In this document: piece after piece, positions 34,301-43,343 of the stretch
Numbering within the stretch: position 1 is the stretch's first letter
Layout: every line of letters starts with the position of its first letter
Origin: a virus
Direction: 5' to 3' (one strand)
IMG/VR virus record: IMGVR_UViG_3300050343_000268
Location: 1-64,000 of that record
DNA: 64,000 bases
Position numbers and translations under genes: made by a program
The notes under the pieces: model-generated
Seen by the model: only the letters and a program-made list of their open reading frames with translations
Database searches by the model: none
What the model was told of the DNA's origin: nothing

Positions 34301-37300
34301 CTACACAGACACAGCTATTGCAAATCTCATTGCTTCTTCACCGTCGTCCCTCAACACACTCAATGAGTTAGCAGCGGCATTGGGAGATGATGCTAATTTT
34401 TCAACAACAATTACGGACAGTATTGGTTTAAAACTACCCAAGACTGGCGGTACAATGAGTGGCAATATTGTATTTACAGGGAGCCAAACCGTAGATGGCA
34501 GAGACTTATCTGTTGATGGTGCAAAATTAGATGGAATTGAAGCCGGTGCAACTGGAGATCAAACTGCAGCTGAAATTCTTAATTTACTTAAAACAGTAGA
34601 TACTAATACTAGCGGACTAAATGCTGATACTCTTGATGGCATTCAAGCCTCTAACTTTTTGAAGTCCAATGAAAATGATAGTTTTGAAGGTGATACATTA
34701 ACATTTAGTTCTAATACCATTGACCCCGTCATTTTAATACGAGGGACTGGTCCTAACTTTATAACATTCACATCGGGTGGGACATCAACGGTAGATTCTG
34801 ATTCTATCAATCTTATCTACAGATCAACTCCCAACACGTTAGGCTTTGAAAGAGCGTCAGACGACACTACTCTTTTCAGTGTAGACGCGGATAATGCACG
34901 GGCAACATTTAGCGAAAATATTGTTGTAGCAGGGACAGTAGAAGTTGGAGATATCCCTAATGATAAGTATGGCTCATTCCAGTATGCAACATCCGATGGA
35001 TATGGTTTTAATTGGGAATTTAATCAATCGGTCGTAATCGTAAACGAACAAGGTACAACCCATCAAGCACTTGTATTAGGGGATGTGAGTGCTAATAGTG
35101 GTAAGTCTGGATTATTTGGTATTTCTCACACAACAGACTCAGGCAGTACATGGACTAAAAAACTAGATTTGCAAGGTGATGGTGAACTTTTTATTGGAAC
35201 TACAGGTACTAGTAAGGTCTGGCACGCAGGCAATGACGGTGATACTAGTGGTTTGGACGCTGACTTACTCGATGGGCAAGAAGGTAGTTACTATCAAAAT
35301 GCAACGAACCTAACATCTGGATCAATTCCTGGTGCACGAATTACTGATATTGGAGACTCTCAAGCAAGAATTATTACTTTTGATAATCTAGAGAAAAGTA
35401 ATCTTACTGCTGATGGGCAACTAGGTTTTGATTCTTCTCAAGGACTACTTGTTTATCGAATACAACAAGGAACTTCCGGTGCTACTACAGCTGTTCTAGA
35501 TGGATGGAATGTTGCCGCAGGTACTGGCATATCAATTACCAACCTTGGAGCCGGAGGTACAACCACTGAAGAATTTACATTCAGTGTAACAAGCGCACCA
35601 AAATGGACTACAGCAAGAACTGTATCTTTAACTGGAAATGTAAGTGGATCAGCTTCAATTGACGGAAGTGCAAATGCTTCAATTAGTACGACTGTTAATA
35701 CTTTGGGTGATATTAACAACGAAACTCATACTTCTGATGGTCAGTACGATATAACACTATTTGGTGCTAAGGATGGTGCTGCTCAAAGTGGTGCCTTTAG
35801 TAGTAAACTAGTCCTCAAAGGTGGTAGTAGTCAGACAAGAAGTCTTGAACTGTTCCAAGACCGTGATGGTTATGCAACTATTAATACTTCTTATGCTTCT
35901 AACTACTTAGATTTTACTGGTTTTAATAGACTTAGATTAAATCAACAACTTGATTTAAATGGTAATAATATTATAGAAGTAGAAGATATTGGTCTAAGAC
36001 ATAGAATATTCCATGATGGTGATACTAATTGTTATATTGAATTCCATGCTAATGATCAATGGAGAGTCGTAACTGGTAATAATGAAAGATTAGAAGTTAA
36101 TAATACTCAAACAACCATTAATCAAAATGCAACTATAGTAGGATCAACTACTATCACAAAAGATGGAGATGCACTCAATTTAAGGTCAACAACTAATGGT
36201 GAACCTGTTCGTGTAACATTTAGTTCTGATGTTCCTGATGATCAGATTGGTCATATTGAATACAATCACCTAGATGCTGAATCATACGGCAGCTCTGAGG
36301 CATTTATTTTAGGTGGAACAGAAGTCACTAGGACTATTCTTGCTGATGGCAAGTTGATGTACAAAGAGGGTATATATTCTAAACCTGGATCGGGAACTGG
36401 TGCGGGTACAAGAAAAGATGCTAATTGGGATACTGCTCATGGGTGGGGTGATCACAGTGCTGCTGGTTATGCTCAGCTGAGCGGAGCAACTTTTACAGGT
36501 GATCTGAGGGTAGACAATGACGCAGACTTAAGGATCGGAGATGGATCCGCAAACGAAAGAATCCTAATCCAAAAAGCGGATAATGGCGTTTCTGATCATA
36601 TTATCTTTTACAACGGCACTACCCGCATGGGTGAGATTGGATGTCATGACACTACTTGGTTGAGACTCAACCAAACGACCAACAAAAACATCTACACCCC
36701 TCGCTACATCCGTGCAGATGGAGGTTTCTTTGTTGACGGTACGTCCAAAGGCATTAATGGCTCTGGTAACTTCACCGGAGGAACAATTGCAGGAGCTTCT
36801 GACTACTCAACTCTCTTGAGGTCTAATACTGACGACACCATGACTGGTGCGTTAACCATCACCGTTAATGACAAGGAAACTGGTGCATTACGTATTCTTG
36901 CTAACCAAACGAATCCTGCGCTGAATTATTACTTCGCCCAAGAGATTGAATCAACTCTATCTGGTTCAAACACATTTACCGGAGACCACCACCAGGGTGG
37001 ACTTTGGATTGATGTGGACTCTACTGCTACTGGCGGAGGTACCTCCCATGAACACCGCGCATACGGAATATTCGTTGACCTTGATGTCACAGGTGATGCT
37101 GATAATGCTTACGCAATATATGCTGACTCTACTGTCACCCCTACTACGGGAACAGTTACAAATGTAACTGGAGTTTATGGTCGTGCAGAAGACAACGGAG
37201 GTGCTGGTGCTGTAACTAATGTTATTGGTGTAAAAGGTGAAGCTGTCTCAGATAATTCTAATTCAGACATTAATAATATGTACGGAGGTTACTTTAAATC

Positions 37301-39277
37301 TACCAATATTGCTGATACTGGAACCATTAATGCTGCTCATGGATGTTACGCAGAAATAGAAATACCAAATAATACTGGCGATCATTACGGAACTATGTAT
37401 GTATTCCGAGCAGAATTTGATGATAATGATGACGTTGCACAGACTGGTACATCGTACTTATATTATGGTAACTATGCCGGAACTAACCCGACAGATGCTT
37501 GGGGTGTTCATATAGCTGACGATGTTCCAAATTATTTTGGTGGTAGCATCGGCATCGGTACATCAGCTCCAGCCGCAAAATTAGACGTAAATGGAAACAT
37601 CCATGGTACAAAACTTGCTGTTGGAACAGCATCTAATCCTGGAACTAACTTAGATATTTGTTTAGGTGCTGATAACGATACTGGATTCTCATGCCCTTCT
37701 GACGGTAATTTGAAGTTTTGGTGTAACAATTCTGAAGTTGCTTCATGGACAGCTAGTACTCTGGCTTTTGCCAAGGACACAACATTTAATGGTCGTGTCA
37801 ATATTCGTGGGCACTTAGACTTTGCTGATGAGGAATATGCTTACTTTGGTGGCAGTGACGATACAAGCATCAGACATAACAGCAACGGTTGGACATACGT
37901 TGACTTCAAACAAAATGGCATTGCCTTCCGAGACAACGGTGTAGACACAACTATATTAGAAGACTCAGGGATTTTTAGACCACAAGTTAGTGGCACAGGG
38001 TCTATTGGTACTGATACAAAATACTGGGGCGCTTCTTACTTTACTTCAGGAACATTCTCAACTAGTGGCAACCAATTATTGCTCCACAATCCAGATGATG
38101 AAACTGTTATTCATAGAAATGATGGAGGTATTTACTATATATTGTTGTCTGCTGCAGGAGCAGATCCATCAGGATCATGGTCCACCATGAGACCTTTTTT
38201 CATTAACCTCCAGACTGGTATGTTAGGTTCAGAGAACAGTCAGAAGTTTAGCGGCGGCACAACAATTGAAAATTCTCCTTTACTTGTTGAAAGTGACACT
38301 GGCAACTCTATTACATTAAGCACAAAAGTTGGCAATGGTAATGATTCAACATTTATAATCCAAAAATCCAGAGGTGGATCTGGTGGCCCATCTCAAATCA
38401 CAGCTGGTGATTCTCTGGGTCAAATCTTATGGAAAGGATATGATGCAGATTCGTACAATGATGCAGCATCTATCACGTGCGTTTCTACTGCTAATACTGG
38501 TGATTTTAATGCAAACCTTATATCAGTGTAGGAGGCAATGCATCTACATTCTCATCTTCAGGACTTGCAGTTACCGGAACCATTAATAGTACGGGAGAGA
38601 TTAAATCATCATCAAATAATATTCAAGTCGGTGAAGGAAGTGGCAGTCTTGCAATGACCATTAATGATGGTCAAGGTAATTGTAATCTTACTTTTAATCA
38701 TGCCTTTGGTGAACCTGATCAGAGTGGTAGTTCTGCTCGTATTGAAAGCCCTGTTGATGGTACAAATGCCAGACTAATATTTGAACTAAAGGATAGTGTT
38801 ACTGGAGGTACAAGCACAAATTTGACCAATATAATGACAATGGACCTTGGTGCGGTAACTGTCACAGGATCCATTAGTGCCACCGCAGATATCACTGCAT
38901 ATTCATCTGACAGACGATTGAAGGAAAACTTCAGAAGTATTGAAGAACCGATTGATAAAATTAAAAAACTAAATGGTTATATATTTGATTGGAACGACAA
39001 ATCTGAAGAAGTAGGTTTTAATCCTAGACGTAAAAAAGATGAAGTTGGCTTGATCGCTCAAGAGGTTCAAGATGTAATACCACAGGCGGTAGCACCCGCA
39101 CCCTTTGATTCCGAACTTAACCATGAAGGAACGGAATTCATTTCACTCTCTGGTGAAAACTATCTTACTGTTCAATATGAAAAGTTAGTGCCACTTTTAA
39201 TTGAATCAATTAAAGAACAACAAACACAAATTGATGAACTAAGACAAGAAATTAAAAACCTTAAAGGTGATAAATAA
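31309..39277 (+). CDS. Giant tail fibre with C-terminal S74 chaperone (two frameshifts)
   Basis: Three consecutive frames (31309-34167, 34176-38531, 38654-39277) read as one protein of about 2,650 residues. Single-base breaks lie near 34160 and 38520, and the alternative reading joins smoothly at each (TAGSTSTGLTNILTLT; LISVGGNASTFSSSG). The N-terminus (KIQLKKSTILDG) is a typical virion-anchoring start. The shaft has repeated units such as LDADLLDGQHGSYY, LNTLNELA and LDGIEAGATGDQTA; one block of about 130 residues occurs near 32985 and again near 34255. The end is an S74 domain: SDRRLKENFR, YIFDWND, VGLIAQEVQDVIPQAV, QYEKLVPLLIESIKEQ. The domain folds the trimer and then cleaves itself. Confidence 0.8.
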
Positions 39278-40098
39278 TGGCATTACAATCATCTGGGTCA
39301 ATCTCACTATCAGAGATTGCTGCTGAGTTTGGCGGCTCTACGCCTCATAGCTTAAGCGAGTACTACGCTGCCGCTTCTGGTGTGCCATCCAGCGGCGCTC
39401 TAGATTTTTCTGATTTTTATGGAACAAGTTCCAGTTCTGGCCCCCCATCAAGTGGGCTAATCATGCACATGGAACCTAGTGCTTACAGTTCTGGTAGCAC
39501 TTGGAACGACTCCGAAGGAACAAATAATCAAATGACTAAAGTTGGTTCACCTTCTTATACCAGCAGTTCGCCTGAATATTTTACAACCAGTAATAGCAAC
39601 CATTGGCAAGTCACGACTAGACCTACTGGAAGTTACTCTTCTGCCACATTTATTGCATGGGTCTATAGGGGTGCATCCAAAACTCAAGGTATATTTGATA
39701 TAAGGTATGGGAACGGCACATCGTTTGGAATGGAGGTAGGTTACGACGGCGAAGAGTTTGGATACTTTTGGAACAATAATAATTCTGGTACTTATACTTA
39801 TCTGACAAATTTAGATACTCCACTCAATGCTTGGTGCATGGTAGGTGTTGGAGTTGACTCAAGTTCAGCTAAGTTTTTCATGAGAACATCCTCAGCTGAA
39901 TCTATTGACACTCGAACTTACACTCACTCATCGCAGACAATTGGATCAACTTCAACTATATATTATGGAGCAGATCCAGAAAGCTCATTTAGAGGTTGGG
40001 AAGGCCGCTTAGGTCACTTTTATATGTATAACAGGAAACTTTCTACATCAGAGTTCCAAACCATATACAATTTAAATAAGTCAGATTATGGGCATTGA
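39277..40098 (+). CDS. LamG/concanavalin-like tail protein, possible receptor binding
   Basis: A 273-residue protein. Residues 1-50 carry the phage virion-start motif ISLSEIAAEFGG with DFSDFYGTS. After a Ser/Pro linker, residues about 60-270 look like a LamG/concanavalin jelly roll (ATFIAWVYRG, IFDIRYGNGTSFGMEVGYDG, GRLGHFYMYNRKLSTSEFQ). Such domains bind sugars. The start shares a base with the fibre stop (TAATG), so it is probably made in step with the fibre. Confidence 0.65.
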   Translation: MALQSSGSISLSEIAAEFGGSTPHSLSEYYAAASGVPSSGALDFSDFYGTSSSSGPPSSGLIMHMEPSAYSSGSTWNDSEGTNNQMTKVGSPSYTSSSPEYFTTSNSNHWQVTTRPTGSYSSATFIAWVYRGASKTQGIFDIRYGNGTSFGMEVGYDGEEFGYFWNNNNSGTYTYLTNLDTPLNAWCMVGVGVDSSSAKFFMRTSSAESIDTRTYTHSSQTIGSTSTIYYGADPESSFRGWEGRLGHFYMYNRKLSTSEFQTIYNLNKSDYGH

Positions 40099-40100
40099 AA

Positions 40101-40499
40101 ATGAATTTTGATATTAATTGGAGAGTTACAAATCTGACGCGAGACCTATCAGATGGCTACGTCAAAAAAGTAAATTACGTCGCTGAAATTGTTTATAAAG
40201 ATGCTGTCGAAGTTACACATTCTTATACCCGATCTAGCGAATTAAATCTTGACCGTCCTGAGACACTTATTGCATATAGTGACTTGACAAACGAATTAGT
40301 TGTTGGTTGGATCAAAGAACAGTTAGGCAATGAAAATTGTAAATTCATTGAAGAATCGCTGACTAAAGAAATTAATGAGCAAATGTCGCCAACTCTAGGA
40401 TATGGATTCCCTTGGCCTCGCGAAACAGTCGATGACTCCGCTGAAGATGATACTGAGGATGCAGGTGTAGATGAGAGTGAAGAAAACCCTAACGAATAG
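40101..40499 (+). CDS. Conserved cyanophage-type small protein with acidic tail
   Basis: A protein of about 132 residues with the pattern INWRVTNLTRDLSDGYV, VVEVTHSYTRSSELNLDRPE and LVVGWIKEQLG, which I recognise as a recurrent unnamed protein in tail regions of cyanophages. It ends in an acidic tail (DDSAEDDTEDAGVDESEE). The ATG at 40101 follows the LamG stop by two bases; TTG at 40095 would overlap it. Function unknown. Confidence 0.6.
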   Translation: MNFDINWRVTNLTRDLSDGYVKKVNYVAEIVYKDAVEVTHSYTRSSELNLDRPETLIAYSDLTNELVVGWIKEQLGNENCKFIEESLTKEINEQMSPTLGYGFPWPRETVDDSAEDDTEDAGVDESEENPNE

Positions 40500-40553
40500 C
40501 TGCCACTTTACTACTATTAAGTGACTATACTAATAGAGAGTTAATTTATAATC

Positions 40554-40742
40554 ATGGCTTGTAAAAAATCTGAATTTGTTACTGCTGTCAACAGCTATGC
40601 CGCTGCTCGTACAACAGGTGATGTTAATTTACAACGGCTTTCGGGAGCATTGCTAGAGCAGCTCCTCAATACCCTTGAATTTGCAGAAGAAGTAGTCGAA
40701 GGTGAAACAGAAGTGAGTGAATCGGAAGTTGTTCCTGACTAA
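40554..40742 (+). CDS. Small acidic protein (62 aa), unknown
   Basis: A 62-residue protein with one amphipathic helix (LQRLSGALLEQLLNTLEFAE) and an acidic tail. Its stop overlaps the stop of the convergent lysozyme gene by four bases. No family was recognised. Confidence 0.5.
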   Translation: MACKKSEFVTAVNSYAAARTTGDVNLQRLSGALLEQLLNTLEFAEEVVEGETEVSESEVVPD

Positions 40743-41200
40743 CTAGTTGCTAATTTAACTTCAGCATCTCGCCTTTTAACAAGGCCCAACAATGGGCCGG
40801 TATTCCCATTAACCCATTTTGGGAATTCTTCCTGAAAACACAATGCTTTCTTCTCGCCGTTATTGATACGACGAGTAAAAGTACTGTTTTCTAGTGCATT
40901 ACTGCCAACGTTAAATGCAAAACTTACAATTGCATCAAATTCATGTTGAGTTAGAACAGGTAAAATGATCTTGACGACCTGCTCTTCAAACCACATGAGG
41001 TCCTTGCGTAATAACTCTTCTGCATCATCTTCAGTAATTACCTGACCATCAAATACCTGCTGAGTGTGGCCATATCCAATCGTGAGTACTGAACTGGCGC
41101 AATAGTACGCTTTAAGCTCTAAGCCCTCAAAAGACTTGATAAGGTCAACACCAGCTTGTGATGTGCGGGTAGGCTCAACCGAATGAGCTCCCGCCTTTAC
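40739..41200 (-). CDS. GH24 lysozyme domain of the lysis gene (-1 frame, no own start for the full domain)
   Basis: A GH24 (T4/P22-type) lysozyme of about 150 residues. IKSFEGLELKAYY holds the catalytic Glu, SVLTIGYGHT holds the conserved Thr, and LTQHEFDAIVSFAFNVG, NSTFTRRINNG and GLVKRRDAEVKL follow. It cuts the glycan strand. The frame is open from the end of the peptidase gene, but the first ATG in frame (40996) lies after the catalytic Glu, so the active enzyme can only be made if ribosomes enter from the upstream frame. A -1 shift at 41200 would give a 389-residue peptidase-lysozyme fusion. Confidence 0.75.
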   Translation of the reverse strand, partial: VKAGAHSVEPTRTSQAGVDLIKSFEGLELKAYYCASSVLTIGYGHTQQVFDGQVITEDDAEELLRKDLMWFEEQVVKIILPVLTQHEFDAIVSFAFNVGSNALENSTFTRRINNGEKKALCFQEEFPKWVNGNTGPLLGLVKRRDAEVKLATS

Positions 41201-41206
41201 TTTTTT
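41165..41206 (-). promoter_or_regulatory. Candidate -1 ribosomal frameshift signal
   Basis: Read on the minus strand, the peptidase frame ends CTA-AAA-AAG-TAA. This places the strong slippery heptamer A_AAA_AAG (41206-41200) exactly in phase, right before the stop. Five bases later (spacer 41199-41195) a stem begins: GCGGG (41194-41190) pairs with CCCGC (41169-41165) and GCTC (41188-41185) with GAGC (41176-41173), loop of 8. Heptamer, spacing and stem match dnaX-type signals. The alternative is a homopolymer undercall (7 A read as 6), which is a real possibility in this sequence. Confidence 0.5.
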
Positions 41207-41907
41207 AGATTTGGATCACTAACATCCATATACCATCCACTACCTTCACCTTCAACAATCCAACGTGGGTTAAAGTTTTTGTAGCTGTATTTTATCCCTG
41301 CACCATCAAGGTTATTTGTATAGCCACCACTGCGAAGTGATGCTTCTCCATTTGGATCATTGACCACCCACACTTCGTTGTCGTCGTCATAGCCAATAAT
41401 TACTGAGTAATGACCAGACCCTGAAGGTGAGCTAACAGGCCCCTCAAATAACCAACCTACTGCTACTGGTTTTCCAGCATCAATAGCGTCTTTCAAGGCT
41501 CGTGTCGTACCGTCAAACTTAAACTCTGCATCAAGATTAAGAGACTTCAGAGTGTTAACTTGTGATTGCGCATTCGTTGTATCTCCATATTGCTTACGGA
41601 TCGCGTTGTAATCGTCATCATTATCTATCTTTCCGTAGTACATTGCAACCATTGCCATGCTACTTGAAAAGCATTCTCTAAATCCCGATCCCGATGAATT
41701 ATCATTTTGACTTTGAAATGGCACACTTAATATGGTGCTGCTTGTAACCCCAGGCTTGTCACGGTAGGTCTTAACCCAAGCGTGTTGATCATCTTTAAGC
41801 ACATCTCGCATCTGCTCGTACAAAACTTGCACACCAGCCTTTTGCTGAGGTTCTGATTTGTAATACTTGAAAAAGTTTTCAAACTCTTTGAATGATAGAT
41901 TAGCCAT
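41197..41907 (-). CDS. C39-like peptidase domain of the lysis gene
   Basis: A 236-residue protein. Residues about 60-225 match a C39/papain-like fold: ILSVPFQSQNDN, then GFRECFSSSMAMVAMYYG with the likely catalytic Cys, SGSGHYSVIIGYDD with the His, and VWVVNDPNGE with the Asp/Asn. It would cut peptide bonds in peptidoglycan or in virion or host protein. The first 55 residues are helical. It is followed without a gap by the lysozyme domain in the -1 frame. The TAAGAATAGAA sequence upstream (about 41917-41927 on the minus strand) may be its promoter. Confidence 0.7.
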   Translation of the reverse strand: MANLSFKEFENFFKYYKSEPQQKAGVQVLYEQMRDVLKDDQHAWVKTYRDKPGVTSSTILSVPFQSQNDNSSGSGFRECFSSSMAMVAMYYGKIDNDDDYNAIRKQYGDTTNAQSQVNTLKSLNLDAEFKFDGTTRALKDAIDAGKPVAVGWLFEGPVSSPSGSGHYSVIIGYDDDNEVWVVNDPNGEASLRSGGYTNNLDGAGIKYSYKNFNPRWIVEGEGSGWYMDVSDPNLKK

Positions 41908-41939
41908 TTTATATTTCTATTCTTAAGCATTCTAACTAC

Positions 41940-41950
41940 TACAATATAAT
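41940..41950 (+). promoter_or_regulatory. Overlapping TACAAT/TATAAT boxes
   Basis: TACAAT (41940-41945) runs directly into TATAAT (41945-41950). They lie 16-21 bases before the ATG at 41966 and between divergent genes. Confidence 0.4.
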
Positions 41951-41965
41951 AAATGAGTCTTTATT

Positions 41966-42241
41966 ATGACACCTGAAGAACGCACTGACTTCTGGAAAGC
42001 TGTAGAAAGTGGAGAAAATCCTCTATTGTCTGTACTTCACAACTTAGTTGAAAAATGGGGATTGCCTGCAATTATTATGTGTTTAGGTGATATTTCTAAT
42101 GTCTTATCTGAAGATGCTGAAACAGCACCACTAAGCCCAAATCAGCGTGGATTAATCTTAGGTGCTTGTGCTCAAGTGTGCGCTCTAAGTGATCAAATGC
42201 ATGCTGAGATGGATTTCCTTACTCTTACAGACAATGGATAA
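41966..42241 (+). CDS. Small helical protein (91 aa), unknown
   Basis: A 91-residue mostly helical protein (NPLLSVLHNLVEKWGLPAII, LGACAQVCALSDQM). It is not hydrophobic enough to call a holin with confidence, although it lies next to the lysis gene. Its end overlaps the start of the next small gene by eight bases. Confidence 0.5.
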   Translation: MTPEERTDFWKAVESGENPLLSVLHNLVEKWGLPAIIMCLGDISNVLSEDAETAPLSPNQRGLILGACAQVCALSDQMHAEMDFLTLTDNG

Positions 42242-42362
42242 ACACGAGAAAGACAACTGGGCTAAAGTAAAAGATGCTCTGGAAAAAGCCAATAAAACTG
42301 ATTGTTATTTTTACAAACGTGCAGTAGCAATTATTGCAGGCAAACCGGACCCATTACAATAA
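42234..42362 (+). CDS. Very small protein (42 aa), unknown
   Basis: A 42-residue charged helical protein (MDKHEKDNWAKVKDALEKAN, then YKRAVAIIAGKPDPLQ). The start lies inside the previous stop (ATGGATAA), suggesting coupling. The stop codon overlaps a TACAAT box for the next gene. Confidence 0.45.
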   Translation: MDKHEKDNWAKVKDALEKANKTDCYFYKRAVAIIAGKPDPLQ

Positions 42363-42385
42363 ATGTATAGTTTATAAATAATATT

Positions 42386-42685
42386 ATGGCTGCACGACTT
42401 CCGGTTCGGCCTAAAGCTAAAGCTCCTGCCAAGAGTAAAAAGAAGGGTGCTATGAAAGGCATGACTGTCAAAGGAGGACATAAACTTTCAGTTAAAGCTG
42501 GCGCAGGCCTTACCGAGAAGGGCCGTAAGGCAATTAACAAGAAGACTGGTTCTAACCTTAAAGCTCCCGCACCTAATGGTAAACCTGGAACAAAAGAAGG
42601 TGCACGTAAGAAATCATTCTGTGCTCGTTCTAAAGGATGGAAAGGTGAAAGAGGTAAAGCTGCACGAGCGAGGTGGAAATGCTAA
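42386..42685 (+). CDS. Lys/Arg-rich DUF6321-like protein
   Basis: A 99-residue very basic protein. The segment GAGLTEKGRKAINKKTGSNL, then LKAPAPNG and KKSFCARSKGWKGERGKAAR match the recurrent phage family known as DUF6321. The role is unknown; the charge suggests nucleic-acid binding. A TACAAT box and a TATAAAT sequence lie within 30 bases upstream. Confidence 0.65.
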   Translation: MAARLPVRPKAKAPAKSKKKGAMKGMTVKGGHKLSVKAGAGLTEKGRKAINKKTGSNLKAPAPNGKPGTKEGARKKSFCARSKGWKGERGKAARARWKC

Positions 42686-42822
42686 TTCGTATGGCAGGTC
42701 AAGCATTAAAACCAATGGTAAATACAGGTGAAGGTTGTGCATCTAAGCCTGAAACTTATCCAGCAAAACCCCGTGGTGGAACAAGCCATGGCCCACAACT
42801 ACTAGGTCAAAAGTATGTCTAA
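42679..42822 (+). CDS. Very small protein (47 aa), unknown
   Basis: It starts inside the end of the DUF6321-like gene (ATG within the Trp-Lys-Cys codons) and ends eight bases into the next. It is a Pro/Gly-rich basic peptide (PAKPRGGTSHGPQLLGQKYV). Overlap on both sides supports translation. Confidence 0.4.
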   Translation: MLIRMAGQALKPMVNTGEGCASKPETYPAKPRGGTSHGPQLLGQKYV

Positions 42823-42889
42823 ACCAGCAAAGAAACCCGTAAAACCTAAAGGCAATTGCGGCTGTAAGCACAGTAAAGGTAAAAAGTAA
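42815..42889 (+). CDS. Tiny Lys-rich peptide with Cys-Gly-Cys (24 aa)
   Basis: A 24-residue basic peptide (MSKPAKKPVKPKGNCGCKHS) overlaps the genes on both sides; its stop shares a base with the next ATG. The NCGCKH group could bind metal. Too short for a family call. Confidence 0.4.
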   Translation: MSKPAKKPVKPKGNCGCKHSKGKK

Positions 42890-43302
42890 TGGCTGACGGA
42901 ACTGCTAAAAAGAAAGATCCAGCAAAGTGGGCAGCTGCTAAATCAAGAGCTAAAGCCAAGATGGGTGGCAAGCACAGTGCTCGTGCGATGCAACTGGCAA
43001 CTAAATACTACAAAGATAGTGGTGGTAGTTATGCAGGTAAAAAACCTACTTCTAAAACTAATAAGCTCAAAAAATGGGGCAAAGAGAAGTGGCAAACCAA
43101 AGACGGTGCTGGTGACAAAGCCAAGCAGTCTGATGGTTCGACTAAACGATATCTTCCTAAGAAGGCTTGGAGCAAATTAACGCCGAAACAGAAAGCCGCA
43201 ACAGATGCTAAAAAACGAGCAGCATCTAAGAGTGGGCAGAAAGTGACACCAAACACGAAAGCTGCAAAAACTGCAGGCAAATCAGCTAGAAATTCTAAGT
43301 AG
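42889..43302 (+). CDS. Lys-rich DUF5872-like protein
   Basis: A 137-residue highly basic protein. SARAMQLATKYYKDSGGSYAG, LKKWGKEKWQT and KRYLPKKAWSKLTPKQKAA match the DUF5872-type phage family. The C-terminal 40 residues are a Lys/Ala-rich tail like that of DNA-compacting proteins. It closes the run of four overlapping small basic genes. Confidence 0.65.
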   Translation: MADGTAKKKDPAKWAAAKSRAKAKMGGKHSARAMQLATKYYKDSGGSYAGKKPTSKTNKLKKWGKEKWQTKDGAGDKAKQSDGSTKRYLPKKAWSKLTPKQKAATDAKKRAASKSGQKVTPNTKAAKTAGKSARNSK

Positions 43303-43311
43303 AAGCTTAGT

Positions 43312-43317
43312 TAAAAT
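43312..43317 (+). promoter_or_regulatory. TANAAT-type box (TAAAAT)
   Basis: TAAAATAATA lies 27 bases before the ATG at 43344. Confidence 0.3.
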
Positions 43318-43343
43318 AATAGTAATGTAACTGCTTATGATTG

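Noticed and set aside
34176-38654. Three separate fibre genes
   Set aside because: The junctions at about 34160 and 38520 read through smoothly after a one-base change, the second and third pieces lack ribosome binding sites, and only the third has the S74 domain. One gene is more likely.
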